From contig NZ_ATYV01000004.1 in assembly GCF_000427865.1 (NCBI RefSeq), forward strand, positions 1 through 64,000: a DNA stretch of 64,000 nt, in the 5' to 3' direction. Origin of the DNA: Corynebacterium sputi DSM 45148. Lineage in GTDB: Bacteria; Actinomycetota; Actinomycetes; Mycobacteriales; Mycobacteriaceae. The position numbers were made by a program, and so were the translations under genes. How positions within the stretch are numbered: the first letter of the stretch is position 1; each line of letters begins with the position of its first letter. The notes under the pieces are model-generated. The model searched no databases and had not been told where the DNA came from. It worked only from the letters and a program-made list of their open reading frames with translations. Positions 38,719-51,217 of the stretch are shown piece by piece.

Positions 38719-39437
38719 GTCCGATCCTCCGAGTTCTCGATGACCGCCAGGAATGCCTTCTCGGGGTCGGTGGTGCCGGTGCGGGTAAGCAGGTCATCAG
38801 GGGTGGTCTGCATCAGCACACGCCCCTCCCGCATGAGTACGAGGCTCTCGCACCGCAGCGCCTCATCCATCACGTGACTGCTGACCAGCAGTGTCACGCC
38901 GCCCTCCGCCAAGGTTCGGAAGAGTGACCACAGCTCCTCACGGAGCACCGGGTCGAGCCCGACGGTCGGCTCATCCAGAACCAACAATTCCGGCGGTCCG
39001 AGCAGCGCTGTGCCCAGCGACACTCTGTTGCGCTGGCCACCGCTGAGGGATTCAACCCGGGTATTGGCGACACCTTGCAACCCGACGCTTCTAAGTACCC
39101 GGTCGACATCCGATGTCGGCGCCCCGAATACTCCGGCGAAGTAACGGAGGTTCTCCTGGACCGACAGGTCCTCGTAGACAGAGGCGCCCTGCGTCGCGTA
39201 GCCAACACGATGCCGCAAAGCGCGCGATCCGGCCGGCTCCCCCAGAACATGAAGGTCCCCGGTCACCTTCGCCTGGCTACCGACGATCGCACGCATCAAT
39301 GTGCTCTTCCCGCATCCCGACGGCCCCAGCAGCCCTGTCACTGTCCCACTCGGGACCTCCAGCGCGATGTTATGCAGGACTTCCCGCTTCCCGCAGGTCA
39401 CTGTCAGACCGGACGCCTTGACCGCTTTATTCATCAT
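38715..39437 (-). CDS. ABC exporter ATP-binding protein (240 aa)
   Basis: All nucleotide-binding motifs are present: Walker A GPSGCGKST, Q-loop GYATQGASV, signature VESLSGGQRNRV, Walker B LLVLDEPTVGLDP and the H-loop SSHVMDEA. It energises the ABC-2 permease encoded directly downstream with a 4-bp overlap. Two adjacent ATG codons (39437 and 39434) can start it. A 24-bp inverted repeat covers this start, so a bound repressor would block both transcription and perhaps translation. Confidence 0.94.
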   Translation of the reverse strand: MMNKAVKASGLTVTCGKREVLHNIALEVPSGTVTGLLGPSGCGKSTLMRAIVGSQAKVTGDLHVLGEPAGSRALRHRVGYATQGASVYEDLSVQENLRYFAGVFGAPTSDVDRVLRSVGLQGVANTRVESLSGGQRNRVSLGTALLGPPELLVLDEPTVGLDPVLREELWSLFRTLAEGGVTLLVSSHVMDEALRCESLVLMREGRVLMQTTPDDLLTRTGTTDPEKAFLAVIENSEDRT

Positions 39438-39449
39438 ACGATGAATAAA
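39426..39449. promoter_or_regulatory. TetR-type operator overlapping the ABC ATPase start
   Basis: TTTATTCATC and GATGAATAAA are perfect inverted arms with a 4-bp ATAC spacer. The repeat straddles ATG 39437 and lies between the tetR gene and the exporter, which is the expected place for the operator of the neighbouring TetR repressor. Confidence 0.65.
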
Positions 39450-39486
39450 AGAACGCGCAGCTCAGCCATGTCAAGGGTCAAAGGAA

Positions 39487-40077
39487 TCATTCCTCAAATA
39501 GGTATCGCTGGATGGTGGGTCCGATGATGGGGACGAGGTCGTCGATAAGCGTCTCTGAGAGCGGCGGAAGCCGCAATACATAGCGGGCCACGAGCAATCC
39601 CATGATCTGCGAGGCGACAAGCTCAGCCCTCAGTTCGGCGTCCGGCGCGTCCAGCAGCGATGCCACCTGCGGCAGCACCTCATCCCTGAGGAACTGGACA
39701 AACATCGATTCCCCGGGCTCTCCACCAATGGCAGTGCGCAGCAGAGCCACCGCCCGCGGCCGAACGTCCTCATCATCCACAAGCTCCAGCACCTCCCGGA
39801 CGAGGCGCTCCCCTACCTGTTCCTGCGGCCCGGCCAACACCTTCGGCACGATCAGGTCCGGGCGCAGCGGAACATCCGCAGCCTCGGCAAAGAGCTCTGC
39901 CTTCGTCCCGAAATAATGGTGGACCAGGGCCGCATCAACCCCGGCGCGACGAGCAATAGAACGGACCGTCGCACCGTCATACCCGCGCGCACCGAACTCC
40001 AACGCAGCGGCATCAAGAATTTTCTGCCGAGAGTCAGAAGTACCCTTCGGCCGGCCACGTCCGCGTGATGATGTCAT
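39487..40077 (-). CDS. TetR-family repressor of the adjacent ABC exporter (196 aa)
   Basis: The N-terminal helix-turn-helix reads ILDAAALEFGARGYDGATVRSIARRAGVDAALVHHYFG in family-typical form (about residues 20-57), after a basic arm SSRGRGRPKG. The rest is a helical ligand domain with the PLSETLIDDLVPIIGPTIQRYL ending seen in this actinobacterial subgroup. TAGCCT lies 6 nt before ATG 40077, implying a leaderless message. The gene is 49 bp upstream of the ABC ATPase on the same strand, with a strong inverted repeat between them. The ligand is unknown. Confidence 0.92.
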   Translation of the reverse strand: MTSSRGRGRPKGTSDSRQKILDAAALEFGARGYDGATVRSIARRAGVDAALVHHYFGTKAELFAEAADVPLRPDLIVPKVLAGPQEQVGERLVREVLELVDDEDVRPRAVALLRTAIGGEPGESMFVQFLRDEVLPQVASLLDAPDAELRAELVASQIMGLLVARYVLRLPPLSETLIDDLVPIIGPTIQRYLFEE

Positions 40078-40083
40078 GGACCG

Positions 40084-40089
40084 AGGCTA
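40084..40089 (-). promoter_or_regulatory. -10 box of a leaderless promoter (tetR at 40077)
   Basis: TAGCCT on the minus strand is followed by 6 nt (CGGTCC) and ATG 40077. Confidence 0.5.
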
Positions 40090-40199
40090 CCCAGGGGCTC
40101 CCCGCTCCGGCGCACATTGGTGTTCACTCTGAGGGAGGTGCGCGACTCATTAGATGTCGCCACCGGATGACCGCCCTAAGACACAAGGAGCAACACCAC

Positions 40200-41240
40200 A
40201 TGCGAACCGTCAAGGCATACGGCGCCACCGACGCCACCGGCCCACTTGTCCCGATGGAGATCGAACGACGCGATCTCCTGCCCCATGATGTCCTCATCGC
40301 GATCGACTACGCCGGCATCTGCCACTCGGACATCCACACCGTCCGTGGAGACTGGGGCCCGATCCAGTATCCGCAAGTGGTTGGCCATGAAATCGTCGGC
40401 CGTGTCGTGGAAGTTGGCACCGACGTGACCAAGCACAAGATCGGCGACACCGTCGGCGTGGGCTGCCAGTCGAATTCCTGCCGCGAATGTGAACCGTGCC
40501 GGCAAGGCCAAGACCAGTACTGCCTCAAGGGAAATACGCAGACCTACTGCGGGCTCGACGTTGACGGCACCATCACCCAGGGCGGCTACTCCCAGGCCGT
40601 GGTCACCAACGAGGACTTCGTACTTTCCATCCCCGAGGGCCTCGATCCCGCCAAGGCCGCTCCCCTGCTGTGCGCGGGCATCACCACCTACTCGCCGCTT
40701 CGGCATTGGAATGTCGCGCCGGGCACTCGGGTTGGCGTCATTGGCATGGGCGGCCTCGGCCACATGGCAGTGAAGATCGCGGCTGCTATGGGCGCAGAAG
40801 TCACTGTCCTCTCCCGTGGCACCAAGAAAAAGGACGATGCCCTGAGGTTCGGCGCGACCCACTACGTCGACACCAATGACACCGAGGCGATGGCCGAGAT
40901 GGCAGACAGTCTCGATCTGATCATCAACACCGTCTCGGCAGGAATGAAGATCACCACGTACCTTGGCCTGCTGGCGCTCAACGGCACGCTCGTCAACGTT
41001 GGCGCACCAAACGAGCCATTCGCGGTGCCAGCATTCGCGCTGATTCCTCGCCGTCGCTCCTTCGCCGGCTCCATGACAGGCGGAATTCCCGAGACCCAAG
41101 AGATGCTCGACTTCTGCGCTGAGCACGGTATCCACCCGGAGACCGAACTAGTCGGCGCCGACGGCATCAATGAGGCCTGGGAACGCGTGCTCAACTCTGA
41201 GGTTCGCTACCGCGCAGTTATCGATACTCACACGTTGTAG
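40200..41240 (+). CDS. Zinc-dependent alcohol/aldehyde dehydrogenase, YahK/CAD-like (346 aa)
   Basis: The enzyme belongs to the medium-chain dehydrogenases: catalytic zinc residues in GICHSDIH and VGHEIVGRV, structural zinc cysteines in [15 protein letters not shown], and the nucleotide-binding [14 protein letters not shown]. The overall pattern fits the NADPH-dependent cinnamyl-alcohol/aldehyde reductase subgroup ([14 protein letters not shown]). ATG 40200 follows AAGGAG by 9 nt, so the longer open frame to 40065 is not used. It is divergent from tetR and has its own promoter region. Substrate is probably broad-range aldehydes. Confidence 0.93.
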   Translation: MRTVKAYGATDATGPLVPMEIERRDLLPHDVLIAIDYAGICHSDIHTVRGDWGPIQYPQVVGHEIVGRVVEVGTDVTKHKIGDTVGVGCQSNSCRECEPCRQGQDQYCLKGNTQTYCGLDVDGTITQGGYSQAVVTNEDFVLSIPEGLDPAKAAPLLCAGITTYSPLRHWNVAPGTRVGVIGMGGLGHMAVKIAAAMGAEVTVLSRGTKKKDDALRFGATHYVDTNDTEAMAEMADSLDLIINTVSAGMKITTYLGLLALNGTLVNVGAPNEPFAVPAFALIPRRRSFAGSMTGGIPETQEMLDFCAEHGIHPETELVGADGINEAWERVLNSEVRYRAVIDTHTL

Positions 41241-41367
41241 ATCCGCGAACCCCTCGTTGCCAGCGCCACCGTGGACAATCCCGGATAACGCTGGAACCCT
41301 GGGTGCTGGAGCAGCCGGGTCAACCCCGACGACGATCCGCTCTCACACCCAGACGAGGAGCCACACT

Positions 41368-42396
41368 GTGCATATCGCGATCCTAACCAGCGGCGGCGAC
41401 TGCCAAGGGCTCAACGCCGTCATCCGTGGCATCGTCCGCGCATCCGCCGATCATGGCGCCACCGTTACCGGCTACCAGGACGGCTGGAAGGGCCTGGTGC
41501 AGGACAAAAAGATTTCGCTTCACGACGGCCCCGATATCGACCGTCTCCTCCTCCGCGGCGGAACCGTACTCGGGACAGGACGGATGAAGACTGCAGACTT
41601 CACCAGGTGTCTCGATGTAATCAAAGACAATCTCGCCGCTGCCAAGGTCGACGTGCTCATCGCTATCGGTGGCGAGGGAACGCTCAAAGGCGCAAAGTGG
41701 CTGCATGACAATGGTGTCCCGGTGATCGGAGTGCCCAAGACCATCGACAATGACGTCGATTCGACGGACTTCACCTTCGGTTTCGACTCCGCCGTTGCTA
41801 TAGCCACGGACGCGGTGGACCGGCTCCACACCACCGCAGAATCACATAAGCGAGTGATGGTCGTCGAGGTCATGGGGCGCCACGTTGGCTGGTTGGCAAT
41901 GCAGGCGGGCATGGCTGGCGGCGCCCATGACATCCTCATCCCGGAGGTCCCCTTCAACATCGATGAAGTCTGCAAACGTATGTCGCGCAGATTCGCTATG
42001 GGTGAGACGTACGGGATCATCGTCGTCGCCGAAGGTGTCGAGCCCGTGGAGGGAACCTTCGATATGGGCGAGCCGGAATATGACAGCTTCGGCCACCGAA
42101 AACTAGAGGGTATTGGCGCGAAGATCGCCGACATCATCGGCGCCCGGCTCGACATTGACGTCCGGTCCACCGAACTCGGATACGTCCAACGCGGCGGGAC
42201 CCCGACAGCATTCGACCGCGTCCTGGCCACTCGCTATGCAGTCAATGCCACCCGAGCAGCGATGAATGGGAATGTCGGCTCGGTCGTTGTCCTTCGTGGA
42301 GAGCAGATCGAATTGGCGTCCTTTGAGGAAGCCGTCGGCAGGCTCAAGACCGTCCCCCAAAGCGACATCGACTCGATGACCGCACTACTGGGCTGA
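41368..42396 (+). CDS. pfkA: 6-phosphofructokinase, group III (342 aa)
   Basis: The enzyme phosphorylates fructose 6-phosphate at the committing step of glycolysis. Motifs: [47 protein letters not shown] and [12 protein letters not shown]. The Gly after GGE in the ATP-site loop argues for ATP rather than pyrophosphate as donor, as in other actinobacterial PfkA proteins. GTG 41368 follows GAGGAG by 8 nt; the longer open frame is leader. The first P of the usual GGDCPGLN is Q here. The stop is directly followed by the end of the truncated marR gene. Confidence 0.94.
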   Translation: MHIAILTSGGDCQGLNAVIRGIVRASADHGATVTGYQDGWKGLVQDKKISLHDGPDIDRLLLRGGTVLGTGRMKTADFTRCLDVIKDNLAAAKVDVLIAIGGEGTLKGAKWLHDNGVPVIGVPKTIDNDVDSTDFTFGFDSAVAIATDAVDRLHTTAESHKRVMVVEVMGRHVGWLAMQAGMAGGAHDILIPEVPFNIDEVCKRMSRRFAMGETYGIIVVAEGVEPVEGTFDMGEPEYDSFGHRKLEGIGAKIADIIGARLDIDVRSTELGYVQRGGTPTAFDRVLATRYAVNATRAAMNGNVGSVVVLRGEQIELASFEEAVGRLKTVPQSDIDSMTALLG

Positions 42397-42660
42397 CTAC
42401 GCCTCTCGCAGAAAGTTCTCAGTGGACACTGTCAGGTCAGTAACGAAGTCATCGAACTGACCCAGGAGCTCATCGAAGTAGCCGTCCATCATCTGCCCAA
42501 GGTGTTCGGCCAATGGCTGGAAGAAAGCGTCCGCGATGTCGCGCACCCCAGGTGTTGCTTGCAGTGTCACAATCCGTCGATCAGCGTGGATCCGCGTCCG
42601 CTCAATATGGCCACTTTTCTCTAAGCGATTCAGCAGTGACGAGGTAGCGCCGGAGGTCAA
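42397..42660 (-). pseudogene. MarR-family regulator lacking its N-terminal half
   Basis: The remaining 87 codons start within the recognition helix and wing (LTSGATSSLLNRLEKSGHIER, then RIVTLQATPGVRDIADAF) and continue through the C-terminal dimer helix. MarR proteins are about 140-160 residues, so the first 60 or so are missing. On the minus strand the frame runs back into sequence of the divergent MFS gene with no proper start. MarR proteins commonly repress a neighbouring drug exporter, which is what lies across the junction. It should be non-functional. Confidence 0.85.
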
Positions 42661-42664
42661 GCCG
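42655..42664. other. Deletion junction joining divergent marR and MFS genes
   Basis: To the left the minus strand codes for MarR from GLTSGATSS on; to the right the plus strand codes for MFS from RSALFITGVIG on. Both lose their N-termini at this point and the shared promoter region is absent, so one deletion of at least several hundred bases removed the divergent control region. The exact breakpoint cannot be fixed to the base. Confidence 0.8.
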
Positions 42665-44057
42665 ATCCGCTCTGTTCATCACCGGCGTCATCGGATTCGG
42701 ACTCACCAGCCTCATGGCAGGGCTTGCTGGCAGCGGCGAGATCCTAATTCTCGCCCGCTTCCTGCAGGGCTTCGCCGCAGCGCTGATTCTCCCGACGTCC
42801 CTCGCCCTGCTCAACCGCATGTTCACCGGCAAGGCCCGTGGCCAGGCATTCGCAGTCTGGGGGTCGACCATCGGTGCTGCTACTGCACTGGGACCGGTCC
42901 TCGGCGGCTGGCTGTCGGAAAACTGGAGCTGGCGTTGGGCGTTCGGCATTAACATCCCGGTCACCGTCGTGATCCTCGTACTATCTGCCCTGTTCCTGGT
43001 GCCGACTCCGGGCAAGCCCGGTCGCATCGACGTGCTCAGCGCAGTTCTGTCCATCGCAGGACTCGGCCTGCTGGCCTTCGGTCTGATCGAGGGACGCATT
43101 TACGGTTGGGTCACCAGGCAGAACCCATTCCACATCTTCGGCTTCACCTGGAACTCCGGCCTCTCCCCCGTGTTCGTTGGCCTGATTCTGTCGGTTGTTC
43201 TACTTGCCCTGTTCGTGTGGCGTCAGTTCGTCATGAGCCGCCCGAACAGCACCCGCGAACCGTTCATGGACATGAAGCTGTTCTCTATCGGATCGTTCCG
43301 CAACGGCAACATCGCGACCATGATCATCGGTCTTGGTGAGTACGGCATCATCGCTGTGCTTCCGCTGTGGCTCGTGTTCACCATGGATTACACCGCGCTT
43401 CAGGCTGGACTTGCTCTGGTCCCGATCGCAGTCGGTAGCTTCGTCGCCAGCGGAATCAGTTTCCCGCTGATGACGAAGGTCTCCCCGCTGGGACTGGTCC
43501 GGCTCGGTCTGGTGCTCGAGTTCATTGGCTTGGCAGGCCTCGGGGCCGTCGCAATGTTCACCGCGTCCACTTGGTGGAAGATCGCCCTGGTGCTGTTCTT
43601 CTACGGCGTCGGTGTCGGGTTTGCCACCTCGCAGGTGACAAACGTCGTGCTTGCCGACATCCCCGAAGGCGAAGACGGCCAAAGCTCCGGAATCCAAAGC
43701 ATGTTCCGCCAGCTCGGCTCCGCCCTCGGTATCGCCGCTCTGACCACGGTCTTCTTCTCCACGCTCGGATCTAACCTGCAGAACCGCCTGACGGACCAGG
43801 GTGTCCTGACCGATCATGCTGCGGAGCTCAGTGACTCGGTCACGAACAGTGCCGGCGCAGCCATCAGTGGCCTATCCGCTGATCCGTCGACCGCGTTCAT
43901 CGCCGATGCTGCCCGCGAGGCAATGACCCATGGCATTGCCCTTGGTTCCTACCTGGCAGCAGGCTTCCTGGTGCTCGGCGTGATAGCAACCGCGTTCATC
44001 CCGAACACACAGAAGGTTCAGCCCGCAGATGCGGAGCAGGAATCGGTGCCGGCCTAA
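42661..44057 (+). pseudogene. MFS drug exporter (DHA2/EmrB type) lacking N-terminus
   Basis: The frame opens with RSALFITGVIGFGLTSLMAG, which in this family is the start of the third helix after the loop GDR-GR-R. Members normally have about 60-80 residues and two helices before this. The later features are intact, including the antiporter-type segment GPVLGGWLSENWSWRWAFGINIPV and about eleven membrane helices. The first ATG is 42714 and has no ribosome site, and the promoter was removed with the deletion. An export function is therefore likely lost, although a short product cannot be excluded. Confidence 0.85.
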
Positions 44058-44080
44058 TCGGCTAAGCACATCCACGTGCA

Positions 44081-44112
44081 ATCGCGCTGTCCCCACTGTG
44101 GGGCAGCGCGAT
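44081..44112 (+). terminator. Hairpin terminator after the MFS pseudogene
   Basis: ATCGCGCTG-CCCC and GGGG-CAGCGCGAT pair around an ACTGT loop with one bulged T. It lies 24 bp past the MFS stop. T tract is absent. Confidence 0.65.
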
Positions 44113-44137
44113 CACACATATGTACCCCTCGCAGCGC

Positions 44138-44159
44138 GTTGTCACTTACAGGTGACAAC
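44138..44159. promoter_or_regulatory. Operator-like inverted repeat upstream of mmcQ
   Basis: GTTGTCAC, six spacer bases (TTACAG), then GTGACAAC: perfect eight-base arms. It is 86 bp before the mmcQ-like start and separate from the MFS terminator. Arms and spacing suit a dimeric regulator. CRP-type sites have TGTGA/TCACA arms in the opposite sense, so this is not a GlxR site. The regulator is unknown. Confidence 0.55.
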
Positions 44160-44245
44160 GCCAAGCAGACACTCCCCCTGCCGAAGAACCACCGAATCCT
44201 GCAATACTCAATGCCACCCCCAGACCCGTCGACCCGGGAGGCCCC

Positions 44246-44662
44246 ATGGACGGCCACACGATTCAACGACTCACAGCTGAGCGCGCACAGGAATTTCCCG
44301 CGACCACCGTGGAGCATCCGTTTGGCCCGGACTGGGATGTATTCAAAGTCCGCGACAAGATCTTCATGGTGCACACGGAGTTGCAGGGCGTGCCGATCGT
44401 GAATCCCAAAGCAACTCCCGACGACTGCCATCGCCTCCGCTCGACCTACTCCCAGATCACGCCTGGCTATCACATGAACAAAAAACACTGGATCACTGTG
44501 CGCCCAGGCGACCAGATCGAAGAGAGCCTTGTGCAGGACCTCGTCACCGACTCCTATCTGCTGGTTATCGAGAACAACCTCCCCAAGAAGGCCTGGCCAG
44601 TGAACCCAGCGACATTCGCACAGAGAGAACTTAGCGGCATCTCCAATGAGGAGAAGCCATGA
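44246..44662 (+). CDS. MmcQ/YjbR-family protein (138 aa)
   Basis: The protein has the double-wing fold pattern of MmcQ/YjbR: EHPFGPDWDVFKVRDKIFMV, then the PGYHMNKKHWITV motif and a C-terminal DSYLLVIENNLPKKA. Family members are proposed DNA-binding proteins of unknown role. ATG 44246 is a natural start after GGGAGG at about 5 nt. The gene overlaps the acetyltransferase start by 4 bp (ATGA), so they form an operon. A palindromic site lies upstream. Confidence 0.9.
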   Translation: MDGHTIQRLTAERAQEFPATTVEHPFGPDWDVFKVRDKIFMVHTELQGVPIVNPKATPDDCHRLRSTYSQITPGYHMNKKHWITVRPGDQIEESLVQDLVTDSYLLVIENNLPKKAWPVNPATFAQRELSGISNEEKP

Positions 44663-45126
44663 CCACGTCTGTGCGAAAGGCCTCGCCTACCGACGCGCCC
44701 GTTCTCGGCCAGCTCCTCTTCGACTTCAACACTGAATTCGAGGTGTCCACTCCCCAGGCGGCCTCGTTCGCAGAGCGATTCGAGCGGCTTCTGGCCGGCT
44801 CTGATCTCGTGGCATTTCTTGCCGAGGACACGCATGGACGGGCCACCTGCTTCGCCCTACTGACGCTGCGGCCCACGCCGTACTTCGATGGCCCGCTCGC
44901 GCAGCTGGAAGAGCTCTACGTGCTTCCTCACCTCCGGGATCAGGGCATCGGGACATTGCTTCTCGACGCCTCCCTCTCCTACATCCGCTCTCTCGGATTA
45001 GAAGAAATCCACATTGGGGTGGATGAGATCGACACCGACACCAGGCGATTCTACGAACACCACGGCTTCGTCAATGTCGAGCCTGGGCAGGGCTACCGGA
45101 TGCTGATGTACCTGCGGGAGCTCTAG
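44659..45126 (+). CDS. GNAT-family N-acetyltransferase (155 aa)
   Basis: The acetyl-CoA binding core is LEELYVLPHLRDQGIGTLLLDASLSYI, matching the GNAT motif A (V..-..R..G.G..L), followed by a beta strand EEIHIGVDEIDTDTRRFYEHHGF of motif B. Substrate (amino group donor) is unknown. It is translationally coupled to the MmcQ/YjbR gene, a pairing that suggests joint regulation but does not reveal function. Confidence 0.9.
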   Translation: MTTSVRKASPTDAPVLGQLLFDFNTEFEVSTPQAASFAERFERLLAGSDLVAFLAEDTHGRATCFALLTLRPTPYFDGPLAQLEELYVLPHLRDQGIGTLLLDASLSYIRSLGLEEIHIGVDEIDTDTRRFYEHHGFVNVEPGQGYRMLMYLREL

Positions 45127-45204
45127 AGCCATTGCGGTTGTCGCTGCGCAGGCGTACTTTACGATCATAATCCTTTCATAAGTGAACACAGAGACGGCGC
45201 GGTC

Positions 45205-46041
45205 ATGCAACAGGAGCAAGGTACGCAGGAATCCCCGCAGCACGAGTCCGCAACGACAGCCGAAAAGACCATTGTCATGACCGGAGCAAGCCGAGGCATC
45301 GGTCGGATCGCGGTCACGCACCTGCGGACACTTCAACCGGGAGCCCATCTCATTCTCGTGGCTCGCGGCGACATCAGTGACTTGGTCGACGAACTACAGT
45401 CCATCGCCGGCGGCTCCGTGACAGTTGTCCACGCCGACCTTTCGTCGCTGCAGAGTCTCGCCGATGCCACCGATGCCATCGCCGACCTCATCCGCGCCAA
45501 GGGTTTACCGCCAATCGGCACACTTGTCTGCAATGCCGGACTTCAGCACACCTCTGCCCTGATGAAGACAATTGACGGGTTCGAATCCACCATCGCGGTT
45601 AATGTCCTCGCCAATCACGTTCTGATCCGCAGACTCCGCGACCATATGACTCCGGACGCCCGCCGTATGCCGTCGACATGGACCGTGGTCGGGTACAATC
45701 CAGGGTTTGTGGCCGGGACTGATTTAGCGCGCGACGCCGATGTCTTCTCTAGATTCGCCATGCGCCGGGTATTGCCGGTGGTGGCGAGGATGGGGCTGGG
45801 AACGTCGTTAAGCGAGGCTGGTCAATCCCTGGCTGAGGCTGCACTCGGAGCAATCGATGCACCAAGCGGTGGCTATATCGACCGCACCAAAGTCGCGCGA
45901 TCCTCGCCTGAGTCGTACGACCGCATCCGCGAACGCCAGGTCTGGGACGCGGTAGAGACGTTGACCACCGAATACCTACCATCGACGGCAGACACCGACA
46001 GGAGCCCACATGCGCATAATCGTCATCACCGGAGCCAGTGA
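45205..46041 (+). CDS. SDR-family protein with internal deletion of the catalytic segment (278 aa)
   Basis: The Rossmann start MTGASRGIGRIAV and the CNAG-type segment LVCNAGLQHTS show a short-chain dehydrogenase/reductase. After LRDHMTPDAR the sequence jumps to RMPSTWTVVGYNPGFVAGTDL. In relatives these two parts are separated by a Ser strand and the YxxxK helix, roughly 60-80 residues. No Tyr-x3-Lys motif remains in the expected place, so the frame is open but catalysis should be lost. The junction is near 45661-45680. The 3' end overlaps the next SDR gene by 32 bp. A natural catalytic-dead variant is possible but less likely. Confidence 0.75.
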   Translation: MQQEQGTQESPQHESATTAEKTIVMTGASRGIGRIAVTHLRTLQPGAHLILVARGDISDLVDELQSIAGGSVTVVHADLSSLQSLADATDAIADLIRAKGLPPIGTLVCNAGLQHTSALMKTIDGFESTIAVNVLANHVLIRRLRDHMTPDARRMPSTWTVVGYNPGFVAGTDLARDADVFSRFAMRRVLPVVARMGLGTSLSEAGQSLAEAALGAIDAPSGGYIDRTKVARSSPESYDRIRERQVWDAVETLTTEYLPSTADTDRSPHAHNRHHRSQ

Positions 46042-46834
46042 CGGGATCGGGGCGGAGGCTGCCAAACAGCTCGCCACCTGCGAGGACCGCTTGGTCCTCG
46101 TAGGACGCTCTCCGGAGAAGACAAAGGCAGTCGCCGACGCCACTGGCGCTGAGTACTACCTCGCGGACTTCACATCACTCGACCAGGTCCGTCGACTCGG
46201 CGCCGAACTGAACGAAAATCTAGACAGAATCGATGTACTGGCGAACAACGCCGGCGGAATTTTCTCTGGCCCGACCATCACCGGCGACGGATTCGAAAAG
46301 ACCTTCCAGGTCAATCATCTTGCGCCGTACCTGCTCACGCATGAGTTGCTGAACACATTGATTGCAAGCAACGCCTCGGTCATCAACACTGCCAGTATCG
46401 CGGCGAAATTGATGGGCAACGTTGAGCTGGACAATTTCGATGGCCGTGATGGATTCACTTCGAACACGGCCTATGGCACCGCGAAACTGGCGAACATTCT
46501 GTTCGCCAAGGGACTGCACCAGAGATTCCACGATCACGGTGTCTCAGCGGTTGCGTTTCATCCGGGGGTCGTCGCCACGAACTTCGCCTCTGACACCGAC
46601 AGTTACTTTGGGCGCCTCTATCACGGTGCCCTCAACAGGTTCATGACATCACCACAGCAGGGCGGGCAGCGCCTTCGGCATTTCATCGATGGCTCGCCCG
46701 GCGCCACGTGGGTCTCCGGAGAATATTACCGGACGCCGAAGCGGATCGGTCGGACTAATAAGCAGGCATATGATCCGGCGATGGTAGAAGAACACTGGCG
46801 TCGTAGTGCAGAGATGCTCAATCTCGATTGGTGA
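46010..46834 (+). CDS. Short-chain dehydrogenase/reductase (274 aa)
   Basis: This is a complete SDR: cofactor motif VITGASDGIGAEAA, NNAGG (about 80), catalytic Ser in INTASIAAKLMG, and the Tyr/Lys pair in TAYGTAKLANILFA. The pattern fits retinol-dehydrogenase/WW-oxidoreductase-like SDRs that use NADP. ATG 46010 follows CAGGAG at 6 nt, within the 3' end of the damaged SDR, so the two were probably a co-expressed pair. Substrate unknown. Confidence 0.92.
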   Translation: MRIIVITGASDGIGAEAAKQLATCEDRLVLVGRSPEKTKAVADATGAEYYLADFTSLDQVRRLGAELNENLDRIDVLANNAGGIFSGPTITGDGFEKTFQVNHLAPYLLTHELLNTLIASNASVINTASIAAKLMGNVELDNFDGRDGFTSNTAYGTAKLANILFAKGLHQRFHDHGVSAVAFHPGVVATNFASDTDSYFGRLYHGALNRFMTSPQQGGQRLRHFIDGSPGATWVSGEYYRTPKRIGRTNKQAYDPAMVEEHWRRSAEMLNLDW

Positions 46835-46864
46835 GGCGCTGAGACCTCCCCCATGCAATACAGA

Positions 46865-46902
46865 AGGGCCCTGAACTGCAACGACATGCAATTCAAGGCC
46901 CT
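46865..46902. terminator. Hairpin between convergent SDR and nrdF
   Basis: AGGGCC-TGAA-TGCA pairs with TGCA-TTCA-AGGCCCT with small mismatches. It lies 30 bp after the SDR stop and 18 bp after the nrdF stop, and could act for both. Confidence 0.65.
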
Positions 46903-46919
46903 ATGTGAAGGCAACCGGG

Positions 46920-50148
<3,229 letters not shown>

Positions 50149-50301
50149 AGCCAAAGCCTTCTGCTCCCTATTCTGCGGCGCTCTGCACGCCGTCGATGCG
50201 GTGGGTGACCTTACGCCATCCACCACGTCATCCTTGTGTGTGGGTCGTGTTGGATTCGTGGCCACGACAGCCACAATGTTGTGTCCCTGAACCGGTGTGG
50301 G

Positions 50302-50781
50302 TCAGGCAGAGCCGTTCGCCGGTGCACCACCGGAGACTAGTCCGACTTCCGACATTCGCGCGTTCTCGGAAAGTCTCTGCTCGAACTCGTCCAGCCCCTC
50401 CCTGACTCGGGCCACGTCATAATCAGTGCCCATCAGTTCGAAGCGGTACAAGTACGGAACTTTGCACTTGCCAGAGATCACGTCTCCAGCCAGTCCAAAG
50501 TCCGAACCGAAGTTGGTGTTTCCAGCTGCGATCACTCCGCGGATGTATCCACGGTTGTGCTCGTTGTTGAGGAATCGGATCACCGGAAGGGGGACGGGCC
50601 GGGAGTTCTCGCCCGTCACGGATACGCCGCCGCCGTAGGTCGGGCTGATGAGCACGTACGGCTCATCGACCGACAGTGGCTCCGCGTCTTTGCGGTGGGG
50701 AATCGCCGCGGACGGCAACCCCAGCTTCTCGACGAACCGGCGGGTGTTCCCCGTCGCTGACGAATAGTAAACAACGAGCAC
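50302..50781 (-). CDS. nrdI: NrdI flavodoxin-like protein (159 aa)
   Basis: NrdI is a flavoprotein that supplies superoxide to build the dimanganese-tyrosyl cofactor of NrdF. The FMN loop [23 protein letters not shown] and the [18 protein letters not shown] segment are diagnostic. GTG 50781 follows GGGGAA and gives the family length; the open frame upstream overlaps nrdH. It sits between nrdH and nrdE, the standard order. Confidence 0.94.
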   Translation of the reverse strand: MLVVYYSSATGNTRRFVEKLGLPSAAIPHRKDAEPLSVDEPYVLISPTYGGGVSVTGENSRPVPLPVIRFLNNEHNRGYIRGVIAAGNTNFGSDFGLAGDVISGKCKVPYLYRFELMGTDYDVARVREGLDEFEQRLSENARMSEVGLVSGGAPANGSA

Positions 50782-50881
50782 GGGTTCCCCTTCCCCTCGT
50801 GTGTTCCGCGGGTGTTCCTTCACGAAAGGCCGTGACCGGAACGAACCCGGGTCACGGCCTGCGCCTTGGTGATGAGCGCGG

Positions 50882-51106
50882 TTACGCCGCCTGCAGGCCC
50901 TTGATCCGCTCGGGGCGGAATCCGGACCAGTGGTCGGCGCCATTGACGACGACCGGGGCCTGGAGGTGACCCAGCGCCATGACGTAGTCACGAGCGGAGT
51001 CATCCATGGAGATATCGATGACGTCGTAAGCGATACCGGCCTTGTCCAGGGCACGGGTGGTGGCTCGACACTGAACGCAGGCGGGCTTGCTGTAAACGGT
51101 GATCAT
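50882..51106 (-). CDS. nrdH: NrdH redoxin (74 aa)
   Basis: NrdH is a glutaredoxin-like thiol carrier reduced by thioredoxin reductase, and it reloads the cysteines of NrdE. It begins [20 protein letters not shown] with the CxQC active site, and has WSGFRPERI near the end, the segment that blocks glutathione binding in this family. ATG 51106 follows GGAAGAG. It is the first gene of nrdHIE and lies downstream of two NrdR-like boxes. Confidence 0.96.
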   Translation of the reverse strand: MITVYSKPACVQCRATTRALDKAGIAYDVIDISMDDSARDYVMALGHLQAPVVVNGADHWSGFRPERIKGLQAA

Positions 51107-51217
51107 GATGCTCTTCCTTCGACGGATTTTCCAGCCTGAACCAGGCTTTACCAAGAGTTTTCCGCACCCCTTGGCGACAAGACGAAACACTACACTTGGG
51201 CACGGAAAAAGGCTAGT

